Shown in pieces: positions 11,898 through 23,581 of a stretch of DNA of 64,000 nt; the first letter of the stretch is position 1, and every line of letters starts with the position of its first letter. Source of the stretch: Blepharisma japonicum. Lineage: Eukaryota; Ciliophora; Heterotrichea; Heterotrichida; Blepharismidae. The stretch is from positions 310,001 through 374,000 of the forward strand of contig CATKHK010000043.1 of the NCBI GenBank assembly GCA_949751835.1. The letters are read 5' to 3'. The position numbers were made by a program, and so were the translations under genes. Below the pieces are notes generated by a model. That model did no database searches. It was given only the letters and a program-made list of their open reading frames with translations, and was not told where the DNA came from.

Positions 11898-12254
11898 ATG
11901 GAAGAATGGAGCTATGAGATCTGCGATTTTGCTAAAAATCCATTCATGTTTGCTTGGTCTCTTTGTATCCCATGTGGGCTCCATTGCATGCAAACTTGTA
12001 ATGCAAAGCATGCAGATCCTTTAAATAAACACTCAGCTTTGCGAGCTTACTTATGTGTTTTATTATTTGGATGTGTAGGGGCATCAATCAACCGCAACCT
12101 ACTTAGAAAATCATTGAATATAAAAGGCAATCTCCTTTATGACTTCGCACATTTGATCATTCCTTGTTGCGCTGTGACGCAAGAATGGATGCAAGTTATG
12201 AAAGTAAAGAAGGGGAGCCCAGAGCTTTTAATTACTCAACTTAAAGTTATTTAA
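11898..12254 (+). CDS. PLAC8-family Cys-rich protein
   Basis: Predicted 118 aa. It matches the PLAC8/cornifelin/plant FWL family: an N-terminal EWSYEICDFAKNPFMFAWS, the Cys-rich core CIPCGLHCMQTCNA, then a hydrophobic segment AYLCVLLFGCVGASINRN, and a second Cys pair in IIPCCAVTQEWMQV. Length is typical of the family. Members are membrane-associated, and some affect metal or Ca2+ handling and organ size; the role here is unknown. Single exon, no TGA. The start is the first ATG after a 13-bp gap from the previous gene. Confidence 0.87.
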   Translation: MEEWSYEICDFAKNPFMFAWSLCIPCGLHCMQTCNAKHADPLNKHSALRAYLCVLLFGCVGASINRNLLRKSLNIKGNLLYDFAHLIIPCCAVTQEWMQVMKVKKGSPELLITQLKVI

Positions 12255-12732
12255 CCATATTAATCCTGCCCAATAAAAAGATAGGAAGTAAAAAACTATT
12301 TAGTCTATGTTTTGAAAATTTTTGTAAATTGTAAATGGAGGCACCATAATTAACTAATTATTGAGTTTATTATGCAATTAAATTTTTTTGGCTATTGATT
12401 AAAAATTATAATAAGAAAATAAATAAAAACTACTCAAACTCTTCTGTTTCTGTTAATATTTATTTTAATAAAATGTTATTATGATAATAATTAATGAAGC
12501 AATGCAATTAGAAGTTTGGAATCAAAATTTATAAAGTATTTTCCACTTGTCGTATAGAAAATAAATTATTCAATTATTTACGAGAAGATTATCAATAATT
12601 CCTATAAAAAATTACTATGGCTTATATAGTTTTCATAAATAATCTTAATTTCATTGCTAAAATTCTTAATGACATTTCACTTGCATCTTTTAATTGACTC
12701 TATTTTATTATCTATATTTAGAATAATTATGT
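12255..12732. other. Intergenic, AT-rich
   Basis: It lies between two converging 3' ends (PLAC8 and NOT4). No coding-like frame, RNA gene or repeat seen. Confidence 0.6.
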
Positions 12733-13794
12733 TCATGCCTTCGAAGACGCTAAGACAAATTCATCTCTTTGGCTAGCTACTGACTTGAATTGCGCTTCTT
12801 CGATGTGTAGTAGATCTTTTACCCAAGAATTCCTCAACAGTTTTGGCACTTCAGTTGCCGGGAGTTTCACGATTTCTTGAGTCGGTGAATTCAAAGCCAA
12901 GATTTTTCTTAAGAACTCAGGTGTTTCAACTGCATCCTCATTGCTTTCTTCGACGAAATCAAAGCGACTATGAAGTCTTCGAGGCGCGAAGTCAAAACTA
13001 GAGACTCTTGGCTTAGTTTTTGGAGGAGTTTGAAATTCTTCACTAGAAACTCTTGCTCTTTGAACTCTCGCCGAAGGAAGTACATGATTTTTATCTGGTT
13101 TTGTCACAATGACATTTAGTAGTGGAAATATGGAATTATGAGGCTGGATGTGGCAATTATGCTGAATGTCTTCACGTGTAAAAGTATCTGACAAGCTTCC
13201 TTCTTCATGTAGATACATACACTCAGGATTTTGACATCTAGTTCCTTTTACATATGAATTGCAATATTTAGTAGTCCCATATGTACCTTTTATTTCTCTG
13301 TCTTCATACACAAAGCCATCACAAGCCTAATTAGATTTTACTTTAATGCACAAAGTTGCCTCGACCTCGCTGTGATATGTTAAGTATGCACTATATGACA
13401 AACCTGAAGGATTTGTATATGCATTTGCTTTATTTACAACACATTTTTTTATTCTGCCATATTGACCAAAAAACTTGTCCATACTCATAACCTAAATAAA
13501 ACTGACCTTCTCATCAGCCAAACTGGGAGAAAGCCCTATCAAGTAGACAAGATTTCTTTGGATTACTCGATATTTTGCGAGCTCAGCTCTACTGTTTTGG
13601 TCACAGAGTTTTGAATATGATGAACTGAATAAGGCTTACTTAAAAAATAAAGCTCTGTGGCAATGTGGACATCTGGGATTTATCGCATCTTCTGTTATAT
13701 GGTTAGCACATTTGGTACACAGGACTTGTCCGCAGTTACACAACTGACGTGATGGTAACGCTGCCTGGCAAACACCACAAATTCTGTCTTCCAT
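12733..13794 (-). CDS. CNOT4: NOT4 (CNOT4)-type E3 ubiquitin ligase: RING-RRM-zinc finger
   Basis: Predicted 338 aa from four exons. NOT4 is the ubiquitin-ligase subunit of the CCR4-NOT complex. The N-terminal C4C4 RING is visible as CGVC, CNCGQVLCTKC and CPHC within the first 50 residues. The linker and RRM follow: YRVIQRNLVYLIGLSPSLAD, MDKFFGQYGRIKKCVV and SAYLTYHSEVEATLC. The C3H zinc finger follows as GTTKYCNSYVKGTRC then PECMYLHEEGS. That RING-RRM-C3H order is specific to NOT4. Introns 13625-13639, 13492-13506 and 13327-13341 each restore the frame. It is shorter than animal NOT4 because the C-terminal tail is brief. Confidence 0.93.
13327..13341 (-). other. 15-nt intron in NOT4
   Basis: GTAAAATCTAATTAG on the minus strand; removal joins TLCIK to ACDGFVYED inside the RRM. 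Confidence 0.88.
13492..13506 (-). other. 15-nt intron in NOT4
   Basis: GTCAGTTTTATTTAG on the minus strand; removal joins SLADEK to VMSMDKFFGQYG. Confidence 0.88.
13625..13639 (-). other. 15-nt intron in NOT4
   Basis: GTAAGCCTTATTCAG on the minus strand; removal joins the RING exon to the linker and RRM. Confidence 0.88.
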
Positions 13795-14787
13795 AGGTTA
13801 ATTTATAATAAAAGTTATCTGATATCAAAGCCATTAGTTCAATAAACGCTTTAAATTTGAAAATTTAAACTTATTTTGGTGTAAAGGAAATGGCGTAGCA
13901 GATTAATCAGTAAGGATTAAAATAGGAATTAAAATTTTTGAATTTGAATTCGAGCGGGTTTGGTTCTCCCTATTAAATTATTTGTTTATTTAGACAAAGG
14001 GATTTCTGGATAGCCTTTCTCTAGAGCAATAATCTTAAGAGAGGTCTTTGCATTTAATTCTCAGCTATTATAATAGTGTCAGCATTATTTCAAAATATAA
14101 TTTTTATTTAAAATTTACTTAAGGTTAACGAGAAATTGGTAAATTATAAATGCTTATAGTTATCTTATAATTTCTTATTATTCTGTGCGCTGATGCATAA
14201 AATTAACAATAAAATGTAAAATATAATGTTTATCTGTACTGCAAAAATCAAAGAAATTTTAAATAGTTATATGATAAATTCGTAGCTCTATTACTATAAA
14301 TCATCTAAATATTTGTAAAATAATAAAATTATTTTTGAAGCGCTGAAATAATTGAAGGATTCAACTAAACTCACAAAAGCAGCTCAATTATCAATTTATT
14401 TAAACATCATGACTTGGTAACTGGAATTAATAGTTATTTCAATAATTATATAGAAATTGCTACTTTATACAAGAAAATTAAAAAAATCAAAAGCTGAGAT
14501 TTAGAAGAATTTTATTTATTATTCTATCACCCAGATAAAGAAGATTAATTTTCACCGTTAGTAGACCATCTCAGCTTTTTTCTTCATCCAAAGGTTTCAT
14601 CGCTAAGCGACAGCAAAAATCATGGAAATTCACATATTTTCTGCTGTTAATCACTTATCATTTAAAACTAAAATAAATTTTATCTATTTAGTTAAAATTA
14701 TTGCAAAAACGAACTATCCGCATTTTCCTAACCGTTTTAATTTTAAATTTAAGTTAACTGAAATGAAAATACTAATTCATATAACTA
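13795..14787. other. Long intergenic region between divergent genes, with an inverted repeat
   Basis: It lies between the NOT4 start (leftward) and the ABC transporter start (rightward). I see no frame with coding character. It contains a 12-bp perfect inverted repeat (14489-14500 and 14568-14579, AAAAGCTGAGAT and its complement), listed separately. Confidence 0.6.
14489..14579. repeat. 12-bp inverted repeat, 67-bp spacer
   Basis: AAAAGCTGAGAT at 14489-14500 pairs perfectly with ATCTCAGCTTTT at 14568-14579. It could be a hairpin RNA, a small element's ends, or chance. No box motif of a known RNA class is clear. Confidence 0.5.
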
Positions 14788-17700
14788 ATGACTAAGCCTA
14801 CCTTTAGATACGATGAAGCGAATTGGATAAATGATGTTTTATTTACATGAGCATTCTCCCCTATACGGTTTTGAGTTAAAAATAAGCCAGATCCTTCAAA
14901 TTTAGTGGATGTTCCGAAGAGACTTAAGTTTAACGAATCTGTTGACAAGCTAGAAAAAGAATGAGAAAATGAGCTAAATAGTAAAAACCCGAGTTTTTTT
15001 AAAGCCTTGATTAGAGTTGTGGGCTGAGATTTTATAAAATATTGTATACCAGGAATAATAGGCTACAACTTAGGACTGGTCCAAGCTGTCCTTGTTATTT
15101 TCTTAGTTGAATATATGCGCGATGAAAATGCAGACCATTATGAAGCAATTTATTTGGTTATTGCATATGCTGCATCAGTGATATCAGCTCATTTTTTGTT
15201 TACTATCAGCTCTTTTAAATTAAGGGTCTTAACTGCCAGAATCAAATCAATAATCCCATGTGTTATTTTTAAGAAAGTCTTATCAATGTCTAATGTAGCA
15301 ATTTCAGAAGGAGACAACAAAGGAAAACTCTCTAATGTGATTGCTACAGAGCTAGAATTTCTCGATCTTTTGTTTGTGACTATGCTTGTACTTGCTATGC
15401 CAATTTTTATAATAGGATCATACGTTATTTTAGGCATTTTAATTGGCTGGGCCGGAATAATTGGATTAACCATAGACATTCTTCATTTTCCTATAATAGT
15501 TCTATTAGCGAATATTGTAGGGAATTATAGGCTAAAAATCGCAATCCATAGTGATGGAAGAGTGAAAATGATCACAAATCTTATTGAAGGCATTAGAATT
15601 ATCAAACTTTATGGGTGGGAAGATCCATATTTAGCTCTCATTTATAAAAAAAGGCTAGAAGAAATAAGAGAAGCTATCCATAAAATCAATGTTTTTTCTA
15701 TAGGAAACACAATAGGAACAGCAGGATCATGTGTGATTTTGCTTATTACTTTTTGGCTTTTTGTGCATTTTGGGAATGATTTAAGTAGTGGGGAAGTATT
15801 TTGTGCAGCAACACTTTTATTGATGGCTCATGTGCTGATCACTAGATCAGGAGTGGTGGCAATTACAACAATAGTGCTGCTTATTCTGTCAATGCAAAGA
15901 GTAACTCAAATTATTTTACTGAAACCAAGGCCAAAATCTCAAAATTCAGATACAATGGGACATTCTGTGACTGTGAAAAATGCCAGTTTTGGATATAATG
16001 GGACTAATACCGGTAATAACTCTGAGCTACAAAAATTAAACGAAACACATGGAGAAAAAGAGCCTGCGCTTATTGGCATTAATTTTGGGCTTGAGATTGG
16101 TGAAGTTTTAATTGTAGTTGGACCTTCAGGATCTGGAAAAAGCACTTTACTGATGGGATTACTACAAGAAATTGCTTTAAAGTCTGGCAACTTTGGAGTT
16201 AATGGAAAAATTGCATATTCTGGAGATAATCCTTGAATTGTTTCTGGTACTATAAAGGAAAATATTTTGATGGGCAGTGAATATAATGAAGAGCTATATA
16301 ACCGAGTAATTTTTGCATGTGCACTCGAAAAAGACTTAAAATTGCTTGCATATGGAGATAATACAAATATTGGAAATCGAGGAATAACTTTAAGTGGAGG
16401 CCAAAAAGCAAGAATATGCCTTGCCAGAGCAGTCTATACTAATAGAGATATAATTCTTCTTGATGATCCTTTAAGTTCTTTTGATCCAGAAGTAAGCGCT
16501 CATATATGAAAATACTGCATTAAAGGAATATTAAATGGTAAAACTGTATGCATTGCTACTCACCACCTTCAGCTTGCTTCAAAAGCAGATAAGATTTTAA
16601 TTCTATATCAAGGAAGACAGATTTTTTTTGGAAATAGTGAAGAGTTCAGTGCAAGAGAAGACATCGTGGATATTATTGGTGATTTAAACGATACTTCATC
16701 TGTATCTACTATTAAAAATAGCGACCTAGACAGTCTAATCAGCGTGAGTATTAATCAAGATAAAATTTCTATTGAAGATGAGGTAAGCTGCAAGCCAGTT
16801 GTGGTGAAGTCTTACTTTAGGTACTTGCTTTATGGGTATAAATACTCATTTGTTTTTGTCATAATTTTTCTTATTTTAATCGCAGCCCACGTAGCAAGTG
16901 TTGCTGTAATGTGGTGGCTTGCAATATGAGCTGCACAATCAGAAAGCGAGCAGGAAAATAATTACTATGTATATGTCTTTGCAATTATTTCTTTGCTAAG
17001 TTTGATTTCAGCATTTCTAAGATGCTACATCTTGTATTATGGCATGGCTATAAGTGGTAGAAATCTCCACAACGCTGCATTAGCAGGGATTACAAAAACA
17101 AATACATGATATTTTGATAAAAACCCTACGGGAAGAATGATAAACAGGTTTTCAAAAGACACATTATTAATGGATGAAATTTTAATGATGCATCTCTTTG
17201 AATTCTTACATACACTAATTTTGCTTTGGGGCACATTTATAGTAGTTACCATTGTAGCTCCTCTCAATGTATTTGCTATTACTGCCTATCTGATTTATGT
17301 GATATTCTTAGCTCTAAAACTAGTCCCTATTTCTAAAGAACTAAGATCAATTGAGCTGATGTCTAAAAGTCCAATTTTTTCTATATGCAATGAATCTGTT
17401 CTAGGGCTAGTCTATATAAGGTCTCTTGATCTCCAAGAAAAGTTTATTTTAGACCTGAGGAATGCTGTGGAATATAATCTTAAATGTATATTAAATAATG
17501 AGCTTTGCATAAGGTTCTATCAGGCATATATCGAATTAGGAGGCACTTTATTGAATATTGTAAATGTCATTATACTTGTTGTTTTCCGAGATTATGTAAG
17601 GGAAGAATTTGCAGCTATGAGTATGTCACTCTTAATATCAATTTTAGCCTTGGCGTCTTGGTGGGCTGAAATGATGATTGAGACTGAAAATTTAATGTCT

Positions 17701-18546
17701 TCTCCACAAAGGCTGATGGAATATGCAGATTTGCCTGTGGAAGGAAACTTTGACTCAGTCAAAAAATTTGTGATCCACTCAGGCAAAATCCAAGTCCAAA
17801 ACTTATGGATGAGATACCAAGATAATTTACCATTTGCTCTCCATGATCTTGATTTCACTATAAAACCTGCTCAAAAAGTTGGAATTGTAGGGAGAACTGG
17901 ATCAGGGAAATCCTCTTTTATGCAAGTACTTTTCAGACTGATCAACCCTTACTCTGGCACAATTATAATTGATGGACAAGATTACAAAGAAGCTGGACTT
18001 CATCAGTTACGCAAACAGATGTCAGTGATTCCTCAGTCTCCTACAATATTTTTAGCAAGCTTCAGAGATAATCTTGATCCTTTCCATGAGCACACTGAAG
18101 AGGAAATCATGCAAGTCCTTAAAGAAACTAGACTTTATGAGAAAATAAATTCGTATCCTGACGGCCTTAACCACATTTTAAATGGCGACGGAGGAGGCTT
18201 ATCTGCAGGACAAAAACAATTAGTTTGTTTAGCAAGAGCAGTGATAAGAAAAAACAAAATTGTGATGATGGATGAAGCGACTTCTAATGTCGATTTTGAG
18301 ACTGATAAATTTATACACAAAAAAATTAAAAAAATGTTTGCTGACAGCACTTTACTTATAATAGCTCACAGATTGAGAACAATTATTGATATGGAAAAGA
18401 TCATTGTGATGGAAGAAGGAACTTGCAAAGAATTCGGGGATCCGAAAGAGCTTGTGAAAAATGAAGATTCTTTGTTTAGAAAAATGATAATGTATACTGG
18501 ACAAGTGGAGTCTCAGTATTTGCTGAAGAAATTAATAATTGATTAA
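14788..18546 (+). CDS. ABCC-type (MRP-like) ABC transporter
   Basis: Predicted 1252 aa in one frame with TGA as Trp. An ATP-driven exporter of the ABCC subfamily, with two TMD-NBD halves and no TMD0. The N-terminus is [16 protein letters not shown]1 spans about residues 95-400. NBD1: Walker [10 protein letters not shown] (about 445), Q-loop region PWIVSGTI, signature LSGGQ (about 534), Walker B ILLDDP, where Asp replaces the catalytic Glu as is usual in ABCC NBD1. TMD2 spans about 685-960. NBD2: Walker [10 protein letters not shown] (about 1034), signature LSAGQ, Walker [12 protein letters not shown] with the Glu kept, and [11 protein letters not shown]1 is therefore probably degenerate for hydrolysis and NBD2 active. 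Substrate unknown. No introns. Confidence 0.94.
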
Positions 18547-18592
18547 TATGAATTTTATTAATAAATAAATAATTTTGCAAAGAAAATAGAGA

Positions 18593-20938
18593 ATGTCGAT
18601 TGAAGAAGGCCAGAATTGATCTCAGTGACCTAATCCAGATGCACAAAGTGGAGATCAAGCTGTCGTTGATCCTTCTAATGTTGAAGAAACTAGCAATCCA
18701 GAGCCTGACTATGAGGAATTTGTTTACCAAAAATTGATTAGGCCTTGCAATCGATATGATGAGTTTATGGGGAAATTTATTGCGAATGGATCAAGGCCAC
18801 CTCCTTGTTTGGCTCAATATTTTGTGAAAGAAGAAAAAGTATCCAATCCAAGGTTCCTCAAATTCACATGCACTAATTGCTCTCTTAATGAAAATATACA
18901 ATATAATATAGGAATTCCTCTAGGTGCAATTTGACAGCCTTTGGCAGAACTCTCGCCTAAAGATGATGAGGTACCTTTAATAGAAAGAGAGCCTCTTAGA
19001 TGCACAAACTGTCTTGCCTATATGAATGGGCATTTTAAATTTTCGAATAACAATTTCAAATGCAATATATGTGGACATGTACAAGTATATCCTAAAGAAT
19101 ATTTTAAATCTCAAGACTCATTTCCAGAATTTAGTCGAGGAACATATGAATATTTAATATCAAAAGAATTGCAGGGAAACACCGACAAAAATATATATTA
19201 TTTGTTATGCATTGATATAACAAAATTTTCTTTAGAGATGGGTGTATATCAACAAGCTTTATCATCAATAAAAGATATTTTGAACTATATCCCTAATCCA
19301 GAAATTGTAAAAATTGGAATCATAGTATATGACTCATTTCTCCACTTTTTTAGTTTAAATAGTTCTGCTGAAAGTATCCAAGAAATAATTGTTTCAGATG
19401 AAAACGATTTATTTATCCCATTCCATTTTTCATCATTATGCTATAATGCACATACTGAAAAAGAAAAGATTGAAAACTTAATAGAAAGTTTATTGCAGTG
19501 AAAGTTCTCTGAAATAAGAAAGAATCATTTGCCTGTTGCCACTATTATTAATTTAGCTAAAAATCATTTTAATGGAGATGCTGCATGCAGGCTTCTTTTA
19601 TTTTCAAGTAAGGCTGAAAGTCTAAAAACAGAAAGTTTAAACTTTTTCGGTTCAACAGAAGAATGCACTAGGCTTGGTAAAGAATGCACAGAAAATGCTC
19701 TATGTGTTGATTTATTTTTATTTAATAAAAGATCTACCGATATCTCTTCTCTAGAAAAGCTTTCTTCACAAACTGGCGGAGATGTCTATTATTATCCAAA
19801 ATACTTATCAAAATATGATGGTGAAAAACTTTATTATCAGTTATTGAGGATATTTACTCGACCACAAGTTTTTGATGTAAACATGAGAATCCGATGCAGT
19901 ATAAAGATGGCTATTGATGATTGTATTGGAAATTTTATAAAGAAAAGCCCAGTTGAAATGCAAGTGGCTGCTATTGATTGTGATAAATCTATAGGAATAA
20001 TGCTGAAATATGACGGAGTACTTTTAGAAAACGAAAAAGTCTATATCCAATGCGCAATTTTATATAGAAATAATTTAGGACAGAAGATTTTAAGAATTTA
20101 TAATGGACTAATGATTGCGGAAGAGAATTCAAAATTCATGCATACTGAGTATGGACATTTGGATACAATTAATAATATTTTAGTTAAAAAATATGCAAAA
20201 ATGATGTTTGAAAAAGAACTGCAAAATGTGAAGAATGATTGATATAATTTCATCTATAGAGTCACTAATTATTATGGATGGATTGCTTCATCTGCAGGAT
20301 CAGATGTATTAAAACCACATTTTGTTGATATGCTGCCCTTATTTTATAATACGGCAAATAAGCTTGCAGGACTTTCTTATAGTCAGTCTTTATCAGATGA
20401 TGATCGACTGGTGTCTTTATTTTCTTTATATTCTATATCTTCATCAAAGTTACGGCTTTTACTATATCCAAATATTTATAAGCTCCATGATATATTGGAT
20501 CAGCCCCACCTCCCAGGGACTGCCTCGAGCTCAACCACAATTTATCTACCTGATACTGTGCCTTGTAAAAAGGGAAGTTTATCTTCTGAAGGTGTTTATT
20601 TGCTTGCAAATGGATATGTAATTGTTATTTTTATTGGAAAAAATGCATCAGAAACATTTTTAATAAAATTATTTGGGCAGCCATTTGATCAATTGAGTAA
20701 AGAAGAGATTGACATAAAAAATATAGGAACTGAAGAATCAGAAAAAATTTCTTTAATTATAAATGAGATACGAATAAAAAATCCAAATGGAATTCCTCCT
20801 CTTTATTTTTATTTAGATGGAAAAGAAGACTACGAATTAATAAACCAATTTATGGTAGAAGATCAAAATGGAAATGAAACAAGCTATGAATTATTTGTGC
20901 AAAATATAAATTCCTTGGTGCAATATTATGAAGATTAA
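18593..20938 (+). CDS. SEC24: COPII coat cargo adaptor Sec24
   Basis: Predicted 781 aa in a single frame with several TGA Trp codons. Sec24 with Sec23 forms the inner COPII coat and selects cargo for ER exit. The segment NPRFLKFTCTNCS then QPLAELSPKDDEVPLIEREP is typical of Sec24 just before the zinc finger LRCTNCLAYMN ... FKCNICGHVQ (about residues 130-160). The vWA-like trunk is next (YYLLCIDITKFSLEMGVYQQ), then the beta-sandwich with RIFTRPQVFDVNMRIRCS and YIQCAILYRNNLGQKIL, a helical part, and a C-terminal gelsolin-like region (about 620-720). The N-terminus is short compared with animal Sec24, lacking the long Pro/Gln-rich arm. Confidence 0.92.
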
Positions 20939-21146
20939 TTTTGAATTATATAAGGCAAGTTTAGTATTTATAAATTGTGATGAAATTTTCAATGATCAAA
21001 TTTTTGCAATTTCAGTTAATATAATTTTAATCAATATTTTCTCTCTAAAACTATTTTATTAATTTCCTATTATTTCTATTGATCCCTATTTCCTTCTAAA
21101 ATAGGACTACTTTTTCTATTCTCACATGTATCTATTTCTAATTAAA

Positions 21147-21695
21147 ATGGACATACAGTTTGTTCCTAAACAGCTATATGGAGGTGCTATTGAAGCAGAA
21201 TTTCCTAATTCCGTTAGCGATTTGTCTCAAGTTACAATTGTTCCAGATAACCAAGAAGTTTTTACAGATTTAAACACAGAAGCCACTCTTATACTTGACC
21301 TACTTGAGCGTGCAGAGTGTACAGATGAAAATTCTGCAGCTTATCATTATAATGATCTTGCTGGCCAAAACGAAAGTTCAAGTCCAGGACAATCCACAAT
21401 TATTTCAACACGTGAAATTTCTCCTCAAGAAATGCCAAATATTCCTGCTGATTGGAAAAAATACATAATTAAAGGCCAGATGTTGATAAAACCAGATAAA
21501 GGTCAATTTACCGATAGAGATCTAGTTAATATTCTGATGCTTATTATCAGGATCGCTGAAGTAGAAACAGATATTGTTTTTCATATTAACTTACCGGTAA
21601 AAGAAAGGATAGAACAAGAAAATGCTGTGATCGAAAAATACTTTAAACGTTTTATGGAGTCGTTTAAAATCAATGATATGGGCCTTTTTGGGTAA
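21147..21695 (+). CDS. MOG1: Ran-binding protein Mog1
   Basis: Predicted 182 aa. Mog1 binds Ran and promotes nucleotide release in nuclear transport. Family signs: the N-terminal KQLYGGAIEAEFP, then DLSQVTIVPDNQEVFTDLNT, and AAYHYNDLAGQNES; all align with yeast and human Mog1 at the same positions, and the length agrees (about 186). The start at 21147 (MDIQFVPKQLYGG) is chosen over an in-frame ATG 7 codons upstream because Mog1 proteins begin close to this motif. Single exon, no TGA. Confidence 0.9.
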   Translation: MDIQFVPKQLYGGAIEAEFPNSVSDLSQVTIVPDNQEVFTDLNTEATLILDLLERAECTDENSAAYHYNDLAGQNESSSPGQSTIISTREISPQEMPNIPADWKKYIIKGQMLIKPDKGQFTDRDLVNILMLIIRIAEVETDIVFHINLPVKERIEQENAVIEKYFKRFMESFKINDMGLFG

Positions 21696-21748
21696 TGAGA
21701 AAAAAATTAATATGAATTTCTAGATTATTGATTAATAAATTATTTTAT

Positions 21749-22492
21749 ATGAAAAACAACCAAGATTTCTTCTCCTTGCATTTCTGCTTACTGGGGACAG
21801 CTCAGCTTAGTCTTATTTATGGAAAAGCTGAATTATTAAAGGAGGTTCCATATGTCTTTATATTATCTCCATCACTGTGTTATTTATTGATAGAAATCAT
21901 CTTAGCTATTATAGAGATTATTAATTCTGAAGAAGTCACTCAATCAGAAGCTCTAAAAATTTTGATAAAATTTGCAACACTTGGACTTGCTTTTACAAGT
22001 ATCATTTTTTTGATCGAAAGCCTTGATTCAGGGTTTGAATCGTTAGTCCCTATCTTATTACCTTTATTTTTAATACTTGCAATACATAGCTCATGCAGAG
22101 TACTGCATAAGCCTCCACCAATAATTTCAGCAATCCTCAATATATTGCCGCCTACATTATCTGTTTGCACTATAAATGGGACATGTAGCTCAATGTATGT
22201 ATCTTTATTTTCTTCGGTTTTCAGTGCATTTGGGGCTTCTATTTCAGATTTTATTACAATTTTAAACCCTTTGACCTATCTTTTACTATTCTTAACAATA
22301 CTTTCACTATTTTTTTCAAAACATTCAATAAAGCATCCACCTTTTCTTTTGGGATTATTTTCAACTGTTGGAATATTATTGTTCCAATATCTGGACTTAT
22401 TTATGATGATTTTAATGTCAAATGGCTTACTAATGGTATCTGTATTATGGAATAACCAAATGATAAAAGTTGGGGAATTCAAACGTATTTAA
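21749..22492 (+). CDS. Multi-pass membrane protein, unknown family
   Basis: Predicted 247 aa, very hydrophobic, with about seven likely transmembrane segments (for example LCYLLIEIILAIIEII, LVPILLPLFLILAIH, LLLFLTILSLFF and GLFSTVGILLFQYL). There is no signature I can assign. The start is the first ATG in the frame (MKNNQDFFSLHF). No TGA. It lies 53 bp after Mog1 on the same strand and converges on the gene at 22549-23526. Transporter or receptor-like roles are possible but unsupported. Confidence 0.7.
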   Translation: MKNNQDFFSLHFCLLGTAQLSLIYGKAELLKEVPYVFILSPSLCYLLIEIILAIIEIINSEEVTQSEALKILIKFATLGLAFTSIIFLIESLDSGFESLVPILLPLFLILAIHSSCRVLHKPPPIISAILNILPPTLSVCTINGTCSSMYVSLFSSVFSAFGASISDFITILNPLTYLLLFLTILSLFFSKHSIKHPPFLLGLFSTVGILLFQYLDLFMMILMSNGLLMVSVLWNNQMIKVGEFKRI

Positions 22493-22548
22493 CTCTCTAA
22501 TCAATTTTATTGAATTGCGAATTCTATACTAATTAATTAAACCAAAAA

Positions 22549-23526
22549 TTAATTAAAAATATTTTCTTTATTTTCTTGAACATCTAAGTTAATTCTGTTT
22601 GAGAAATCTGATATCTCCTTCTGGTCATCATTGACATTACTATCTTCCATTTTAGTTTTCTCTTGAAAATTTAGCCTCAAAGGGCTGCCATTGAAATGTT
22701 TTAAAGGAGCAGAAGATGGCTCTGAATTGATTCTCTTTGGATGGACTGGCGGCTTTGCTGGGGTGCTTGGCTTAGAGTTTCTCAAATCTGTGTTAATGCT
22801 GTCAAATTCTCTCTGCTTATCAATTCATTCTTCGTTTCTTTTTATTGGTGAAACAGAAGAAATCCTCAGCTTATTTTGTACTTTGCTGTATTTTATTTCG
22901 ATATTTTTGCTTTTTATGTCCCCAAGATCCAAATTTGAGCTTTTAGATCTTTCTCTTCTTTCGCAGGATTTTTGTGTTTTTATAACTCTTTTAACTTCAT
23001 TTAAGATTTTTTGCTTCAATATATTGACTTGGTTTTCTATTGAAGAAGAAAGCCCTGATGAGCACTCCATTGATTGCTTCGAATGTTTTATGATGTGTTT
23101 GTCAGGAGAGTCAGTTAAAGGCTGTGCACATAACTTATAAGATTTGTATGATTTTGAATGAATAGCTTGATCTGATAGCTTTGTTAGGCTGACTAAGTAT
23201 TTTTTGTTTTGTTTTATGTTTCTGATGTGCTGTTTAATTTCTGAAGATAATACCTTTAAATCATCATGACCATTTTGTGAAGTTTCTATTCTTGCTCTGT
23301 TTAAAGTCATGATGCCTGAGATAACATCTTTGTGAGTTTTTATGATCTTATTGTATTCAGGCAAGAAAGGGGTGTGATATTTGGAGAGCAAAGATGAATA
23401 GGTACTGCTTAGCTTGCTATGAGCTTTGGCTGACTCTTTAAGGAATTTTTTAATTGATCTTACAAAAGTAAGGCAATTTTCCAATTCTTCTTCCGGAATA
23501 TCTAAGGTATTTGAAATAGTTTCCAT
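22549..23526 (-). CDS. Hypothetical coiled-coil protein with SP/TP-rich tail
   Basis: Predicted 325 aa with one TGA Trp. Residues about 1-200 are helical and charged, suggestive of coiled coil (for example ILKQKILNEVKRVIKTQKSC). The C-terminal third is rich in Ser-Pro and Thr-Pro and basic residues (SVSPIKRNEEW, SKPSTPAKPPVHPKR), typical of a phosphorylated, disordered tail. I do not recognise a family. The start at 23526 (METISNTLDIPEEE) is the first ATG. It lies 56 bp downstream of the GRP170 gene stop. Confidence 0.7.
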
Positions 23527-23581
23527 ATGATTATAGCATCCCCCTCTTAATAAACAATTTTCATTTTTCTAAAATAAATAA

